This document shows positions 42,801 to 58,700 of a stretch of DNA of 64,000 nucleotides, piece by piece. The stretch covers positions 172,429,107-172,493,106 of the forward strand of contig CP136061.1 of assembly GCA_032622095.1 (NCBI GenBank). The letters run 5' to 3'. The notes beneath the pieces were generated by a model, which was not told the origin of the DNA, did no database searches, and worked only from the letters and a program-made list of their open reading frames with translations. Origin of the DNA: Siphonodentalium dalli (Eukaryota > Mollusca > Scaphopoda > Gadilida > Siphonodentaliidae). Each line of letters opens with the position of its first letter. Positions within the stretch are counted from its first letter, which is position 1. The translations under genes were made by a program, and so were the position numbers.

Positions 42801-44444
42801 CCCCGCCACATACATATATAGGTGGCCACACCACACACAAATATAGGTATCCCCACTACACACATATATAGGTATCCCCACCACACACATAAATAGGTAT
42901 CCCCGCCACATACATATATAGGTATCCCCACCACATACATATATTGGTATCCCCACCACACACATATATAGGTATCCCCACCACATACATATATAGGTAT
43001 CCCCACCACACACATATATAGGTATTCCCGCCACATACATATATAGGTATCCCCGCCACACACATATATAGGTATCCCCACCACATACATCTATAGGTAT
43101 CACCACCACATACATATATAGGTATCCCCGCCACATACATCTATAGGTATCCCCACCACATACATATATAGGTATCCCCGCCACATACATATATAGGTGG
43201 CCACACCACACACAAATAAAGGTATCCCCACTACACACATATATAGGTATCCCCACCACACACACATATAGGTATCCCCACCACATACATCTATAGGTAT
43301 CCCCACCACATACATATATAGGTATCCCCACCACACACATCTATAGGTATCCCCACCAAATACATATATAGGTATCACCACCACATACATATATAGGTAT
43401 CCCCACCACACACATAGATAGGTATCCCCACCACACACATATATAGGTATCCCCGCCACACACATATATAGGTCTCCACACCACACAGATCTATAGGTAT
43501 CCCCACCACATACATCTATAGGTATCCCCACCACACACATCTATAGGTATCCCCACCACACATATATAGGTATCCCCACCACACACATATATAGGTATCC
43601 CCGCCACATACATATATAGGTATCCCCGCCACACACATATATAGGTATCCCCACCACATACATATATAGGTATCCTCACCACATACATATATAGGTATCC
43701 CCGCCACACACATATATAGGTTTCCCCACCACACACATATATAGGTATCACCACCACACATATATAGGTATCCTCACCACATACATATATAGGTATCCCC
43801 GCCACACTCATATATAGGTCTCCCCGCAACACACATATATAGGTATTCCCGCCACATACATATATGGGTATCCCCGCCACATACATATATAGGTATCCCC
43901 TCCACACACATATAAAGGTCTCCCCGCCACATACATATATGGGTCTCCCCGCCACATACATCTATAGGTATCCCCACCACATACATCTATATGTATCCCC
44001 ACCACATACATCTATATGTATCCCCACCACATACATCTATAGGTATCCCCACCACATACATATATAGGTATCCCCGCCACATACATCTATAGGTATCCCC
44101 ACCACATACATATATAGGTATCCCCGCCACATACATATATATGTGGCCACACCACACACAAATATAGGTATCCCCACTACACACATATATAGGTATCCCC
44201 ACCACACACATATATAGGTATCCCCACCACATACATCTATAGGTATCCCCACCACATACATATATAGGTATCCCCACCACACACATCTATAGGTATCACC
44301 GCCACATACATCTATAGGTATCCCCACCACATACATATATAGGTATCCCCGCCACACATATATAGGTATCCCCACCACACACATATATAGGTATCACCAC
44401 CACACACATATATAGGTATCCCCGCCACATACATATATAGGTAT
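33841..44444 (+). repeat. Long U-free satellite block between U6 and U7
   Basis: 10.6 kb of forward units, the longest right-arm stretch without a spacer. It holds several higher-order repeats of about 2.3-2.4 kb. The order at 34,985-35,534 recurs at 37,344-37,893 (offset 2,359), and 36,340-37,190 recurs at 38,674-39,527 (offset 2,334). About 38,397-40,250 recurs near 47,922-49,777 at an offset of 9,525 bp. GGTGGCCAC marker units occur about every 0.25-2.4 kb (near 35,610, 35,860, 37,969, 38,219, 39,659, 39,909, 40,806, 42,831 and 43,197). The longest pseudo-frame of the window (35,241-36,470, minus strand) lies here and is a satellite artefact. Confidence 0.95.
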
Positions 44445-45024
44445 TGTCAGAGTGAATAAATTCCCCCCTTGCTCAAATTGATCACGATTCTATAACTGAG
44501 TATTTCTCGTACGTCGATTTCACACGGCATGTTACAAAGTATTAATTATTTCGTGATAAGTATGACATTGTGATATTTCTTACTATTTGTATATCGTATT
44601 TTCTGTGGACAAATTATTTCATTGAAGAAACGTATCCGCTATTAACCAGACTTTCCAATACATGTCGAAGTATAATCCCGTGTACAATGGGCAGATAATT
44701 ACTAAAAACACCATTGTAAAACTTTAATTACAGTCCTATTCAATTCTACCGTATATATAGTTACGCTAATCACGCAAATCGAGTTCAATCTTGCCTGTAG
44801 CATTGTTTGTAACTTGGAAACTCACAAACACACATGTATAAAAAGCTACGGAAATTTTGGGTAGAGACGATAGAAAACACTAGAGAGATTCAGAATTTGG
44901 AAGATTGCTGTCGGACAAGTTTACCCGTCGGGCTGCATGCTATGCGGTCCGGCGGGGTCATAATATGCTAGACAGATGTTATGTGTATATATATATATTG
45001 TTGCTGCTGTTACATCTGTTTATC
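44445..45024 (+). repeat. Spacer U7, full length (580 bp, subfamily C)
   Basis: Same ends and length as U1. Subfamily C is marked by CGTACGTCGATTT (others CGTACGTAGATTT), combined with GATTCTATAAC and GGCGGGGTC. Only U7 and U11 have it. Confidence 0.92.
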
Positions 45025-48000
45025 ATATATAGGTATCCTCACCACATATATATATAGGTATCCTCACCACATACATATATAGGTATCCCCACCACACACA
45101 TATATAGGTATCACCACGACATACATATATAGGTATCCCCACCACACACATATATAGGTATCCCCACCTCATACATATATAGGTATCCCCACCACACACA
45201 TATATAGGTATCCCCACCACATACATATATAGGTATCCTCACCACATACATATATAGGTATCACCGCCACACACATATATAGGTCTCCCCGATACACACA
45301 TATATAGGTATCCCCGCCACATACATATATGGGTATCCCCGCCACATACATATATAGGTATCCCTGCCACACACATATATAGGTCTCCCCGCCACATACA
45401 TATAAGGTCTCCCCGCCACACACATATATAGGTATCCCCACCACATACATATATAGGTATCCCCACCACATACATATATAGGTATCCCCACCACACACAT
45501 ATATAGGTATCCCCACCACATACATATATAGGTATCCCCACCACACAAATATATAGGTATCGCCGCCGCATACATATATAGGTATCCCCGCCACACACAT
45601 ATATAGGTATCCCCGCCACACACATCTATAGGTATCCCCACCACATACATCTATAGGTATCCCCACCACACATCTATATGTATCCCCACCACACATATAT
45701 AGGTATCCCCACCACACACATCTATAGGTGTCCCCATCACATACATATATAGGTATCCCCACCACAAACATATATAGGTATCCCCACCACACACATATAT
45801 AGGTATCCCCGCCACATACATCTATAGGTCTCCCCACCACATACATATATAGGTATCACCACCACATACATCTATAGGTATCACCACCACATACATATAT
45901 AGGTATCCCCACCACATACATATATAGGTATCCCCACCACATACATATATAGGTATCCCCACCACATTCATCTATAGGTATCACCACCACATACATATAT
46001 AGGTATCCCCATCACATACATATATAAGTATCCCCACCACACACATAAATAGGTATCCCCGCCACATACATATATAGGTATCCCCACCACATACATATAT
46101 TGGTATCCCCACCACACACATATATAGGTATCCCCACCACATACATATATAGGTATCCCCACCACATACATATATAGGTATCCCCGCCACACACATATAT
46201 AGGTATCCCCGCCACACACATCTATAGGTATCACCACCACATACATCTATAGGTATCCCCACCACACATCTATAGGTATCCCCACCACACATATATAGGT
46301 ATCCCCACCACACACATCTATAGGTATCCCCGCCACATACATATATAGGTATCCCCGCCACACACATATATAGGTATCCCCACCACATACATATATAGGT
46401 ATCCTCACCACATACATATATAGGTATCCCCGCCACACACATATATAGGTCTCCCCACCACACACATATATAGGTATCACCACCACACATATATAGGTAT
46501 CCTTACCACATACATATATAGGTATCCCCGCCACACTCATATATAGGTCTCCCCCCAACACACATATATAGGTATTCCCGCCACATACATATATGGGTAT
46601 CCCCGCCACATACATATATAGGTATCCCCTCCACACACATATATAGGTCTCCCCGCCACATACATATATAGGTCTCCCCGCCACATACATCTATAGGTAT
46701 CCCCACCACATACATCTATATGTATCCCCACCACATACATCTATATGTATCCCCACCACATACATCTATAGGTATCCCCACCACTTACATATATAGGTAT
46801 CCCCGCCACATACATCTATAGGTATCCCCACCACATACATATATAGGTATCCCCGCCACATACATATATAGGTGGCCACACCACACACAAATATAGGTAT
46901 CCCCACTACACACATATATAGGTATCCCCACCACACACATATATAGGTATTCCCACCACATACATCTATAGGTATCCCCACCACATACATATATAGGTAT
47001 CCCCACCACACACATCTATAGGTATCCCCACCAAATACATATATAGGTATCACCACCACATACATATATAGGTATCCCCACCACACACATAGATAGGTAT
47101 CCCCACCACACACATATATAGGTATCCCCGCCACACACATATATAGGTCTCCCCACCACACATATCTATAGGTATCCCCACCACATACATCTATAGGTAT
47201 CCCCACCACACACATCTATAGGTATCACCACCACATACATCTATAGGTATCACCACCACATACATCTATAGGTATCCCCACCACATACATATGTAGGTAT
47301 CACCACCACATACATATATAGGTATCACCACCACACACATATATAGGTCTCCCACCACATACATCTAGAGGAATCCCCACCACATCCATCTATAGGTATC
47401 CCCGCCACACACATATATAGGTATCCCCACCACATACATATATAGGTATCCCCTCCACATTCATATATAGGTATCCCCACCACATACAGATATAGGTATC
47501 CCCTCCACATTCATATATAGGTATCACCACCACACATCTATGGGTATCCCCACCACATACGTCTATAGGTATCCCCACCACATATATATATAGGTATCTC
47601 CACCACACACATATATAGGTATCCCTGCCACATACATATATAGGTATCCCCACCACATATATATATAGGTATCCATACCACATACATATATAGGTATCCC
47701 CGCCACATACATCAATAGGTATCCCCACCACATACATATATAGGTATCCCCGCCAGATACATATATAGGTATCCCCACCACATACATATATAGCTATCCC
47801 CACCACATACATATATAGGTATTCCCACCACAAACATATAAAGGTATCCCCGACACACACATGTATAGGTATCCCGACCACATACAAATATAGGTATTCC
47901 CGCCACAGAGATATATAGGTATTACCACCACATACATATATAGGTATCCCCACCACACACATATATAGGTATCCCCGCCACACACATATATAGGTCTCCC

Positions 48001-50456
48001 CACCACACAAATATATAGGTATCCCCGCCACATACATATATAGGTATCCCCGCCACACACATATATAGGTATCCTCGCCACACACATCTATAGGTATCCC
48101 CACCACATACATCTATAGGTATCCCCACCACACATCTATAGGTATCCCCACCACACATATATAGGTATCCGCACCACACACATCTATAGGTGTCCCCATC
48201 ACATACATATATAGGTATCCCCACCACATACATATATAGGTATCCCCACCACACACATATATAGGTATCCCCGCCACATACATATATAGGTATCCCCATC
48301 ACATACATATATAAGTATCCCCACCACACACATAAATAGGTATCCCCGCCACATACATATATAGGTATCCCCACCACATACATATATTGGTATCCCCACC
48401 ACACACATATATAGGTATCCCCACCACATACATATATAGGTATCCCCACCACACACATATATAGGTATCCCCGCCACATACATATATAGGTATCCCCGCC
48501 ACACACATATATAGGTGTCCCCGCCACACACATCTATAGGTGTCACCACCACATACATCTATAGGTATCCCCACCACACATCTATAGGTATCCCCACCAC
48601 ACATATATAGGTATCCCCACCACACACATCTATAGGTATCCCCGCCAAATACATATATAGGTATCCCCGCCACACACATATATAGGTATCCCCACCACAT
48701 ACATATATAGGTATCCTCACCACATACATATATAGGTATCCCCACCACACACATATATAGGTCTCCCCACCACACACATATATAGGTATCACCACCACAC
48801 ATATATAGGTATCCTCACCACATACATATATAGGTATCCCCGCCACACTCATATATAGGTCTCCCCGCAACACACATATATAGGTATTCCCGCCACATAC
48901 ATATATGGGTATCCCCGCCACATACATATATAGGTATCCCCTCCACACACATATATAGGTCTCCCCGCCACATACATATATAGGTCTCCCCGCCACAAAC
49001 ATCTATAGGTATCCCCACCACATACATCTATATGTATCCCCACCACAAACATCTATATGTATCCCCACCACATACATATATATGTATCCCCGCCACATAC
49101 ATATATAGGTATCCCCGCCACATACATCTATAGGTATCCCCACCACATACATATATAGGTATCCCCGCCACATACATATATAGGTGGCCACACCACACAC
49201 AAATATAGGTATCCCCACTACACACATATATAGGTATCCCCACCACACACATAAATAGGTATCCCCGCCACATACATATATAGGTATCCCCAGAAAATAC
49301 ATATATTGGTATCCCCACCACACACATATATAGGTATCCCCACCACATACATATATAGGTATCCCCGCCACATACATCTATAGGTATCCCCACTACATAC
49401 ATATATAGGTATCCCCGCCACATACATATATAGGTGGCCACACCACACACAAATAAAGGTATCCCCACTACACACATATATAGGTATCCCCACCACACAC
49501 ATATATAGGTATCCCCACCACATACATCTATAGGTATCCCCACCACATACATATATAGGTATCCCCACCACACACATCTATAGGTATCCGCACCAAATAC
49601 ATATATAGGTATCACCACCACATACATATATAGGTATCCCCACCACACACATAGATAGGTATCCCCACCACACACATATATAGGTATCCCCGCCACACAC
49701 ATATATAGGTCTCCCCACCACACAGATCTATAGGTATCCCCACCACATACATCTATAGGTATCCCCACCACACACATCTATAGGTATCCCCACCACAAAT
49801 ATATAGGTATCCCCACCACACACATCTATAGGTATCCCCGCCACATACATATATAGGTATCCCCGCCACACACATATATAGGTATCCCCACCACATACAT
49901 ATATAGGTATCCTCACCACATACATATATAGGTATCCCCGCCACACACATATATAGGTTTCCCCACCACACACATATAAAGGTATCACCACCACACATAT
50001 ATAGGTATCCTCACCACATACATATATAGGTATCCCCGCCACACTCATATATAGGTCTCCCCGCAACACACATATATAGGTATTCCCGCCACATACATAT
50101 ATGGGTATCCCCGCCACATACATATATAGGTATCCCATCCACACACATATAAAGGTCTCCCCGCCACATACATATATGGGTCTCCCCGCCACATACATCT
50201 ATAGGTATCCCCACCACATACATATATATGTATCCCCACCACATACATCAATATGTATCCCCACCACATACATCTATAGGTATCCCCACCACATACATAT
50301 ATAGGTATCGCCGCCACATACATCTATAGGTATCCTCACCACATACATATATAGGTATCCCCGCCACACATATATAGGTATCCCCATCACACACATATAT
50401 AGGTATCACCACCACACACATATATAGGTATCCCCGCCACATACATATATAGGTAT
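45025..50456 (+). repeat. Satellite block between U7 and U8
   Basis: 5.4 kb of forward units. The post-U order includes CATATAAGGTCTCC (one base short). A transposon-free target site lies at 46,341-46,349. The diverged island (47,216-47,940) follows, then a long stretch matching 38.4-40.3 kb at an offset of 9,525 bp. GGTGGCCAC units lie near 46,872, 49,193 and 49,433. Confidence 0.95.
47216..47940 (+). repeat. Diverged satellite island, copy 1
   Basis: Units here carry many private changes not seen elsewhere: AGAGGAATCCCC, CCCTCCACATTC, CCACATACGTC, CCGCCAGATAC, CCCCGACACACACATGTATAGG, CCCGACCAC, CCACAGAGATATATAGG and a GCTATCC start. The 25-bp spacing holds, but the ordinary higher-order pattern is lost. 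It recurs at 62,190-62,960 with few differences. Confidence 0.85.
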
Positions 50457-51036
50457 TGTCAGAGTGAATAAATTCCCCCCTTGCTCAAATTGATCACGAT
50501 TCTATAACTGAGTATTTCTCGTACGTAGATTTCACACGGCATGTTACAAAGTATTAATTATTTCGTGATAAGTATGACATTGTGATATTTCTTACTATTT
50601 GTATATCGTATTTTCTGTGGACAAATTATTTCATTGAAGAAACGTATCCGCTATTAACCAGACTTTCCAATACATGTCGAAGTATAATCCCGTGTACAAT
50701 GGGCAGATAATTACTAAAAACACCATTGTAAAACTGTAATTACAGTCCTATTCAATTCTACCGTATATATAGTTACGCTAATCACGCAAATCGAGTTCAA
50801 TCTTGCCTGTAGCATTGTTTGTAACTTGGAAACTCACAAACACACATGTATAAAAAACTACGGAAATTTTGGGTAGAGACGATAGAAAACACTAGAGAGA
50901 TTCAGAATTTGGAAGATTGCTGTCGGACAAGTTTACCCGTCGGGCTGCATGCTATGCGGTCCGGCGGAGTCATAATATGCTAGACAGATGTTATGTGTAT
51001 ATATATATATTGTTGCTGCTGTTACATCTGTTTATC
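50457..51036 (+). repeat. Spacer U8, full length (580 bp, subfamily B)
   Basis: Same ends, length and subfamily B substitutions as U4. Confidence 0.92.
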
Positions 51037-52492
51037 ATATATAGGTATCCTCACCACATACATATATAGGTATCCTCACCACATACATATATAGGTATCC
51101 CCACCACACACATATATAGGTATCACCACGACATACATATATAGGTATCCCCACCACAGACATATATAGGTATCCCCACCTCATACATATATAGGTATCC
51201 CCACCACACACATATATAGGTATCCCCACCACATACATATATAGGTATCCTCACCACATACATATATAGGTATCCCCGCCACACACATATATAGGTCTCC
51301 CCGATACACACATATATAGGTATCCCCGCCACATACATATATGGACATCCACGCCACATACATATATAGGTATCCCCGCCACACACATATATAGGTCTCC
51401 CCGCCACATACATATAAAGGTCTCCCCGCCACACACATATATAGGTATCCCCACCACACACATAGATAGGTATCCCCACCACACACATATATAGGTATCC
51501 CCGCCACACACATATATAGGTCTCCCCACCACACAGATCTATAGGTATCCCCACCACATACATCTATAGGTATCCCCACCACACACATCTATAGGTATCC
51601 CCACCACAAATATATAGGTATCCCCACCACACACATCTATAGGTATCCCCGCCACATACATATATAGGTATCCCCGCCACACACATATATAGGTATCCCC
51701 ACCACATACATATATAGGTATCCTCACCACATACATATATAGGTATCCCCGCCACACACATATATAGGTTTCCCCACCACACACATATAAAGGTATCACC
51801 ACCACACATATATAGGTATCCTCACCACATACATATATAGGTATCCCCGCCACACTCATATATAGGTCTCCCCGCAACACACATATATAGGTATTCCCGC
51901 CACATACATATATGGGTATCCCCGCCACATACATATATAGGTATCCCATCCACACACATATAAAGGTCTCCCCGCCACATACATATATGGGTCTCCCCGC
52001 CACATACATCTATAGGTATCCCCACCACATACATATATATGTATCCCCACCACATACATCAATATGTATCCCCACCACATACATCTATAGGTATCCCCAC
52101 CACACACATATATAGGTATCGCCGCCACATACATCTATAGGTATCCCCACCACATACATATATAGGTATCCCCGCCACATACATATATAGGTGGCCACAC
52201 CACACACAAATATAGGTATCCCCACTACACACATATATAGGTATCCCCACCACACACATATATAGGTATCCCCACCACATACATCTATAGGTATCCCCAC
52301 CACATACATATATAGGTATCCCCACCACACACATCTATAGGTATCACCGCCACATACATCTATAGGTATCCCCACCACATACATATATAGGTATCCCCGC
52401 CACACATATATAGGTATCCCCATCACACACATATATAGGTATCACCACCACACACATATATAGGTATCCCCGCCACATACATATATAGGTAT
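51037..52492 (+). repeat. Satellite block between U8 and U9
   Basis: 1,456 bp of forward units. It begins with the post-U order, then near 51,445 jumps to the CATAGATAGG unit. From there it repeats about 49,635-50,320 at an offset of 1,811 bp. This is a deletion or crossover joint within the higher-order repeat. A GGTGGCCAC unit lies near 52,190. Confidence 0.94.
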
Positions 52493-52789
52493 TGTCAGAG
52501 TGAATAAATTCCCCCCTTGCTCAAATTGATCACGATTCTATAACTGAGTATTTCTCGTACGTAGATTTCACACGGCATGTTACAAAGTATTAATTATTTC
52601 GTGATAAGTATGACATTGTGATATTTCTTACTATTTGTATATCGTATTTTCTGTGGACAAATTATTTCATTGAAGAAACGTATCCGCTATTAACCAGACT
52701 TTCCAATACATGTCCGGCGGAGTCATAATATGCTAGACAGATGTTATGTGTATATATATATATTGTTGCTGCTGTTACATCTGTTTATC
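52493..52789 (+). repeat. Spacer U9, internally deleted (297 bp, subfamily B)
   Basis: Both outer ends match full-length U, but 283 bp are missing. AATACATGTC is joined to CGGCGGAGTC, removing the segment that holds the TATA-like box. In the full sequence both breakpoints carry GTC, so the joint has 3 bp of microhomology. The flanking array is standard. Confidence 0.93.
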
Positions 52790-55466
52790 ATATATAGGTA
52801 TCCTCACCACATACATATATAGGTATCCTCACCACATACATATATAGGTATCCCCACCACACACATATATAGGTAACACCACGACATACATATATAGGTA
52901 TCCCCACCACACACATATATAGGTATCCCCACCTCATACATATATAAGTATCCCCACCACACACATATATAGGTATCCCCACCACATACATATATAGGTA
53001 TCCTCACCACATACATATATAGGTATCCCCGCCACACACATATATAGGTATCCCCGATACACACATATATAGGTATCCCCGCCACATACATATATGGGTA
53101 TCCACGCCACATACATATATAGGTATCCCCGCCACACACATATATAGGTCTCCCCGCCACATACATATAAAGGTCTCCCCGCCACACACATATATAGGTA
53201 TCCCCGCCACACACATATATAGGTGTCCCCACCACATACATATATAGGTATCCCCACCACATACATATATAGGTATCCCCACCACACACATATATAGGTA
53301 TCCCCACCACATACATATATAGGTATCACCACCACATAAATATATAGGTATCCCCGCCACATACATATATAGGTATCACCACCACATAAATATATAGGTA
53401 TCCCCGCCACATACATATATAGGTATCCCCGCCACACACATATATAGGTATCCTCGCCACACACATCTATAGGTATCCCCACCACATACATCTATAGGTA
53501 TCCCCACCACACATCTATAGGTATCCCCACCACACATATATAGGTATCCCCACCACACACATCTATAGGTGTCCCCATCACATACATATATAGGTATCCC
53601 CACCACATACATATATAGGTATCCCCACCACACACATATATAGGTATCCCCGCCACATACATATATAGGTATCCCCATCACATACATATATAAGTATCCC
53701 CACCACACACATAAATAGGTATCCCCGCCACATACATATATAGGTATCCCCACCACATACATATAATGGTATCCCCACCACACACATATATAGGTATCCC
53801 CACCACATACATATATAGGTATCCCCACCACACACATATATAGGTATCCCCACCACATACATCTATATGTATCCCCACCACAAACATCTATATGTATCCC
53901 CACCACATACATATATATGTATCCCCACCACATACATATATAGGTATCCCCGCCACATACATCTATAGGTATCCCCACCACATACATATATAGGTATCCC
54001 CGCCACATACATATATAGGTGGCCACACCACACACAAATATAGGTATCCCCAATACACACATATATAGGTATCCCCACCACACACATAAATAGGTATCCC
54101 CGCCACATACATATATAGGTATCCCCACCACATACATATATTGGTATCCCCACCACACACATATATAGGTATCCCCACCACATACATATATAGGTATCCC
54201 CGCCACATACATCTATAGGTATCCCCACCACATACATATATAGGTATCCCCGCCACATACATATATAGGTGGCCACACCACACACAAATAAAGGTATCCC
54301 CACTACACACATATATAGGTATCCCCACCACATACATATATAGGTATCCCCACCACACACATCTATAGGTATCCCCACCAAATACATATATAGGTATCAC
54401 CACCACATACATATATAGGTATCCCCAACACACACATAGATAGGTATCCCCACCACACACATATATAGGTATCCCCGCCACACACATATATAGGTCTCCC
54501 CACCACATACATATATAGCTATCCCCACCACATACATATATAGGTATTCCCACCACAAACATATAAAGGTATCCCCACCACAAATATATAGGTATCCCCA
54601 CCACACACATCTATAGGTATCCCCGCCACATACATATATAGGTATCCCCGCCACACACATATATAGGTATCCCCACCACATACATATATAGGTATCCTCA
54701 CCACATACATATATAGGTATCCCCGCCACACACATATATAGGTTTCCCCACCACACACATATATAGGTATCACCACCACACATATATAGGTATCCTCACC
54801 ACATACATATATAGGTATCCCCGCCACACTCATATATAGGTCTCCCCGCAACACACATATATAGGTATTCCCGCCACATACATATATGGGTATCCCCGCC
54901 ACATACATATATAGGTATCCCATCCACACACATATAAAGGTCTCCCCGCCACATACATATATGGGTCTCCCCGCCACATACATCTATAGGTATCCCCACC
55001 ACATACATATATATGTATCCCCACCACATACATCTATATGTATCCCCACCACATACATCTATAGGTATCCCCACCACATACATATATAGGTATCGCCGCC
55101 ACATACATCTATAGGTATCCCCACCACATACATATATAGGTATCCCCGCCACATACATATATAGGTGGCCACACCACACACAAATATAGGTATCCCCACT
55201 ACACACATATATAGGTATCCCCACCACACACATATATAGGTATCCCCACCACATACATCTATAGGTATCCCCACCACATACATATATAGGTATCCCCACC
55301 ACACACATCTATAGGTATCACCGCCACATACATCTATAGGTATCCCCACCACATACATATATAGGTATCCCCGCCACACATATATAGGTATCCCCATCAC
55401 ACACATATATAGGTATCACCACCACACACATATATAGGTATCCCCGCCACATACATATATAGGTAT
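52790..55466 (+). repeat. Satellite block between U9 and U10
   Basis: 2,677 bp of forward units. Post-U order (GGTAACACCACGAC variant), a duplicated 50-bp dimer with CACATAAATATATAGG near 53,330-53,410, then a mosaic of units seen near 39.5 kb and 49.0 kb. It carries the three-unit conversion patch at 54,505. GGTGGCCAC units lie near 54,018, 54,268 and 55,165. Confidence 0.94.
54505..54568 (+). repeat. Three-unit patch derived from the diverged island
   Basis: In parallel repeats (for example 49,710-49,800) the GGTCTCCCC unit is followed by CACAGATC, CATACATC and CACACATC units before the CCACAAATATATA unit. Here those three are replaced by units with GCTATCC, GGTATTCCCACC and CAAACATATAAAGG. 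This is the exact series found in the diverged island near 47,768-47,842. Unit number is unchanged. Confidence 0.75.
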
Positions 55467-55726
55467 TGTCAGAGTGAATAAATTCCCCCCTTGCTCAAAT
55501 TGATCACGATTCTATAACTGAGTATTTCTCGTACGTAGATTTCACACGGCATGTTACAAAGTATTAATTATTTCGTGATAAGTATGACATTGTGATATTT
55601 CTTACTATTTGTATATCGTATTTTCTGTGGACAAATTATTTCATTGAAGAAACGTATCCGCTATTAACCAGACTTTCCAATACATGTCCGGCGGAGTCAT
55701 AATATGCTAGACAGATGTTATGTGTA
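55467..55726 (+). repeat. Spacer U10, doubly deleted (260 bp, subfamily B)
   Basis: It has the same internal joint as U9 (CATGTC to CGGCGGAGTC). It is also cut off on the right at ATGTTATGTGTA, losing the (TA)n run, the TTGCTGCTG stretch and the terminal TCTGTTTATC. The array resumes at a CCTCACC unit followed by CCCCGCCACAC and CCCCGATACAC, so about eight following units were removed as well. It descends from a U9-like copy. Confidence 0.92.
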
Positions 55727-58700
55727 GGTATCCTCACCACATACATATATAGGTATCCCCGCCACACACATATATAGGTATCCCCGATACACACATATAT
55801 AGGTATCCCCGCCACATACATATATGGGTATCCACGCCACATACATATATAGGTATCCCCGCCACACACATATATAGGTCTCCCCGCCACATACATATAA
55901 AGGTCTCCCCGCCACACACATATATAGGTATCCCCGCCACACACATATATAGGTGTCCCCACCACATACATATATAGGTATCCCCACCACATACATATAT
56001 AGGTATCCCCACCACACACATATATAGGTATCCCCACCACATACATATATAGGTATCACCACCACATAAATATATAGGTATCCCCGCCACATACATATAT
56101 AGGTATCACCACCACATAAATATATAGGTATCCCCGCCACATACATATATAGGTATCCCCGCCACACACATATATAGGTATCCTCGCCACACACATCTAT
56201 AGGTATCCCCACCACATACATCTATAGGTATCCCCACCACACATCTATAGGTATCCCCACCACACATATATAGGTATCCCCACCACACACATCTATAGGT
56301 GTCCCCATCACATACATATATAGGTATCCCCACCACATACATATATAGGTATCCCCACCACACACATATATAGGTATCCCCGCCACATACATATATAGGT
56401 ATCCCCATCACATACATATATAAGTATCCCCACCACACACATAAATAGGTATCCCCGCCACATACATATATAGGTATCCCCACCACATACATATAATGGT
56501 ATCCCCACCACACACATATATAGGTATCCCCACCACATACATATATAGGTATCCCCACCACACACATATATAGGTATCCCCGCCACATACATATATAGGT
56601 ATCCCCGCCACACACATCTATAGGTATCACCACCACATACATCTATAGGTATCCCCACCACACATCTATAGGTATCCCCACCACACATATATAGGTATCC
56701 CCACCACACACATCTATAGGTATCCCCGCCAAATACATATATAGGTATCCCCGCCACACACATATATAGGTATCCCCACCACATACATATATAGGTATCC
56801 TCACCACATACATATATAGGTATCCCCGCCACACACATATATAGGTCTCCTCACCACACACATATATAGGTATCACCACCACACATATATAGGTATCCTC
56901 ACCACATACATATATAGGTATCCCCGCCACACTCATATATAGGTCTCCCCGCAACACACATATATAGGTATTCCCGCCACATACATATATGGGTATCCCC
57001 GCCACATATATATATAGGTATCCCCTCCACACACATATATAGGTCTCCCCGCCACATACATATATAGATCTCCCCGCCACATACATCTATAGGTATCCCC
57101 ACCACATACATCTATATGTATCCCCACCACATACATCTATATGTATCCCCACCACATACATCTATATGTATCCCCACCACATACATATATAGGTATCCCC
57201 GCCACATACATCTATAGGTATCCCCACCACATACATATATAGGTATCCCCGCCACATACATATATAGGTGGCCACACCACACACAAATATAGGTATCCCC
57301 ACTACACACATATATAGGTATCCCCACCACACACATAAATAGGTATCCCCGCCACATACATATATAGGTATCCCCACCACATACATATATTGGTATCCCC
57401 ACCACACACATATATAGGTATCCCCACCACATACATATATAGGTATCCCCACCACACACATATATAGGTATTCCCGCCACATACATATATAGGTATCCCC
57501 GCCACACACATATATAGGTATCCCCGCCACACACATCTATAGGTATCACCACCACATACATCTATAGGTATCCCCACCACACATCTATAGGTATCCCCAC
57601 CACACATATATAGGTATCCCCACCACACACATCTATAGGTATCCCCGCCACATACATATATAGGTATCCCCGCCACACACATATACAGGTATCCCCACCA
57701 CATACATATATAGGTATTCTCACCACATACATATATAGGTATCCCCGCCACACACATATATAGGTCTCCCCACCACACACATATATAGGTATCACCACCA
57801 CACATATATAGGTATCCTCACCACATACATATATAGGTATCCCCGCCACACTCATATATAGGTCTCCCCGCAACACACATATATAGGTATTCCCGCCACA
57901 TACATATATGGGTATCCCCGCCACATACATATATAGGTATCCCCTCCACACACATATATAGGTCTCCCCGCCACATACATATATAGGTCTCCCCGCCACA
58001 TACATCTATAGGTATCCCCACCACATACATCTATATGTATCCCCACCACATACATCTATATGTATCCCCACCACATACATCTATAGGTATCACCACCACA
58101 TACATATATAGGTATCCCCGTCACATACATCTATAGGTATCCCCACCACATACATATATAGGTATCCCCGCCACATACATATATAGGTGGCCACACCCCA
58201 CACAAATAAAGGTATCCCCACTACACACATATATAGGTATCCCCACCACACACATATATAGGTATCCCCACCACATACATCTATAGGTATCCCCACCACA
58301 TACATATATAGGTATCCCCACCACACACATCTATAGGTATCCCCACCAAATACATATATAGGTATCACCACCACATACATATATAGGTATCCCCACCACA
58401 CACATAGATAGGTATCCCCACCACACACATATATAGGTATCCCCGCCACACACATATATAGGTCTCCACACCACACAGATCTATAGGTATCCCCACCACA
58501 TACATCTATAGGTATCCCCACCACACACATCTATAGGTATCCCCACCACACATATATAGGTATCCCCACCACACACATATATAGGTATCCCCGCCACATA
58601 CATATATAGGTATCCCCGCCACACACATATATAGGTATCCCCACCACATACATATATAGGTATCCTCACCACATACATATATAGGTATCCCCGCCACACA

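Larger units (their letters stand above)
41211..47955 (+). repeat. First copy of a large segmental duplication (about 15 kb apart)
   Basis: The unit order here, including U7 and the diverged island, is found again at about 55,734-62,980. The offset is about 14,450-14,520 in the first part and 14,990-15,000 after about 43,100. The second copy has about 540 bp of extra units between the two parts. U7 and U11 are the only subfamily C spacers and sit at matching places. Confidence 0.75.
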
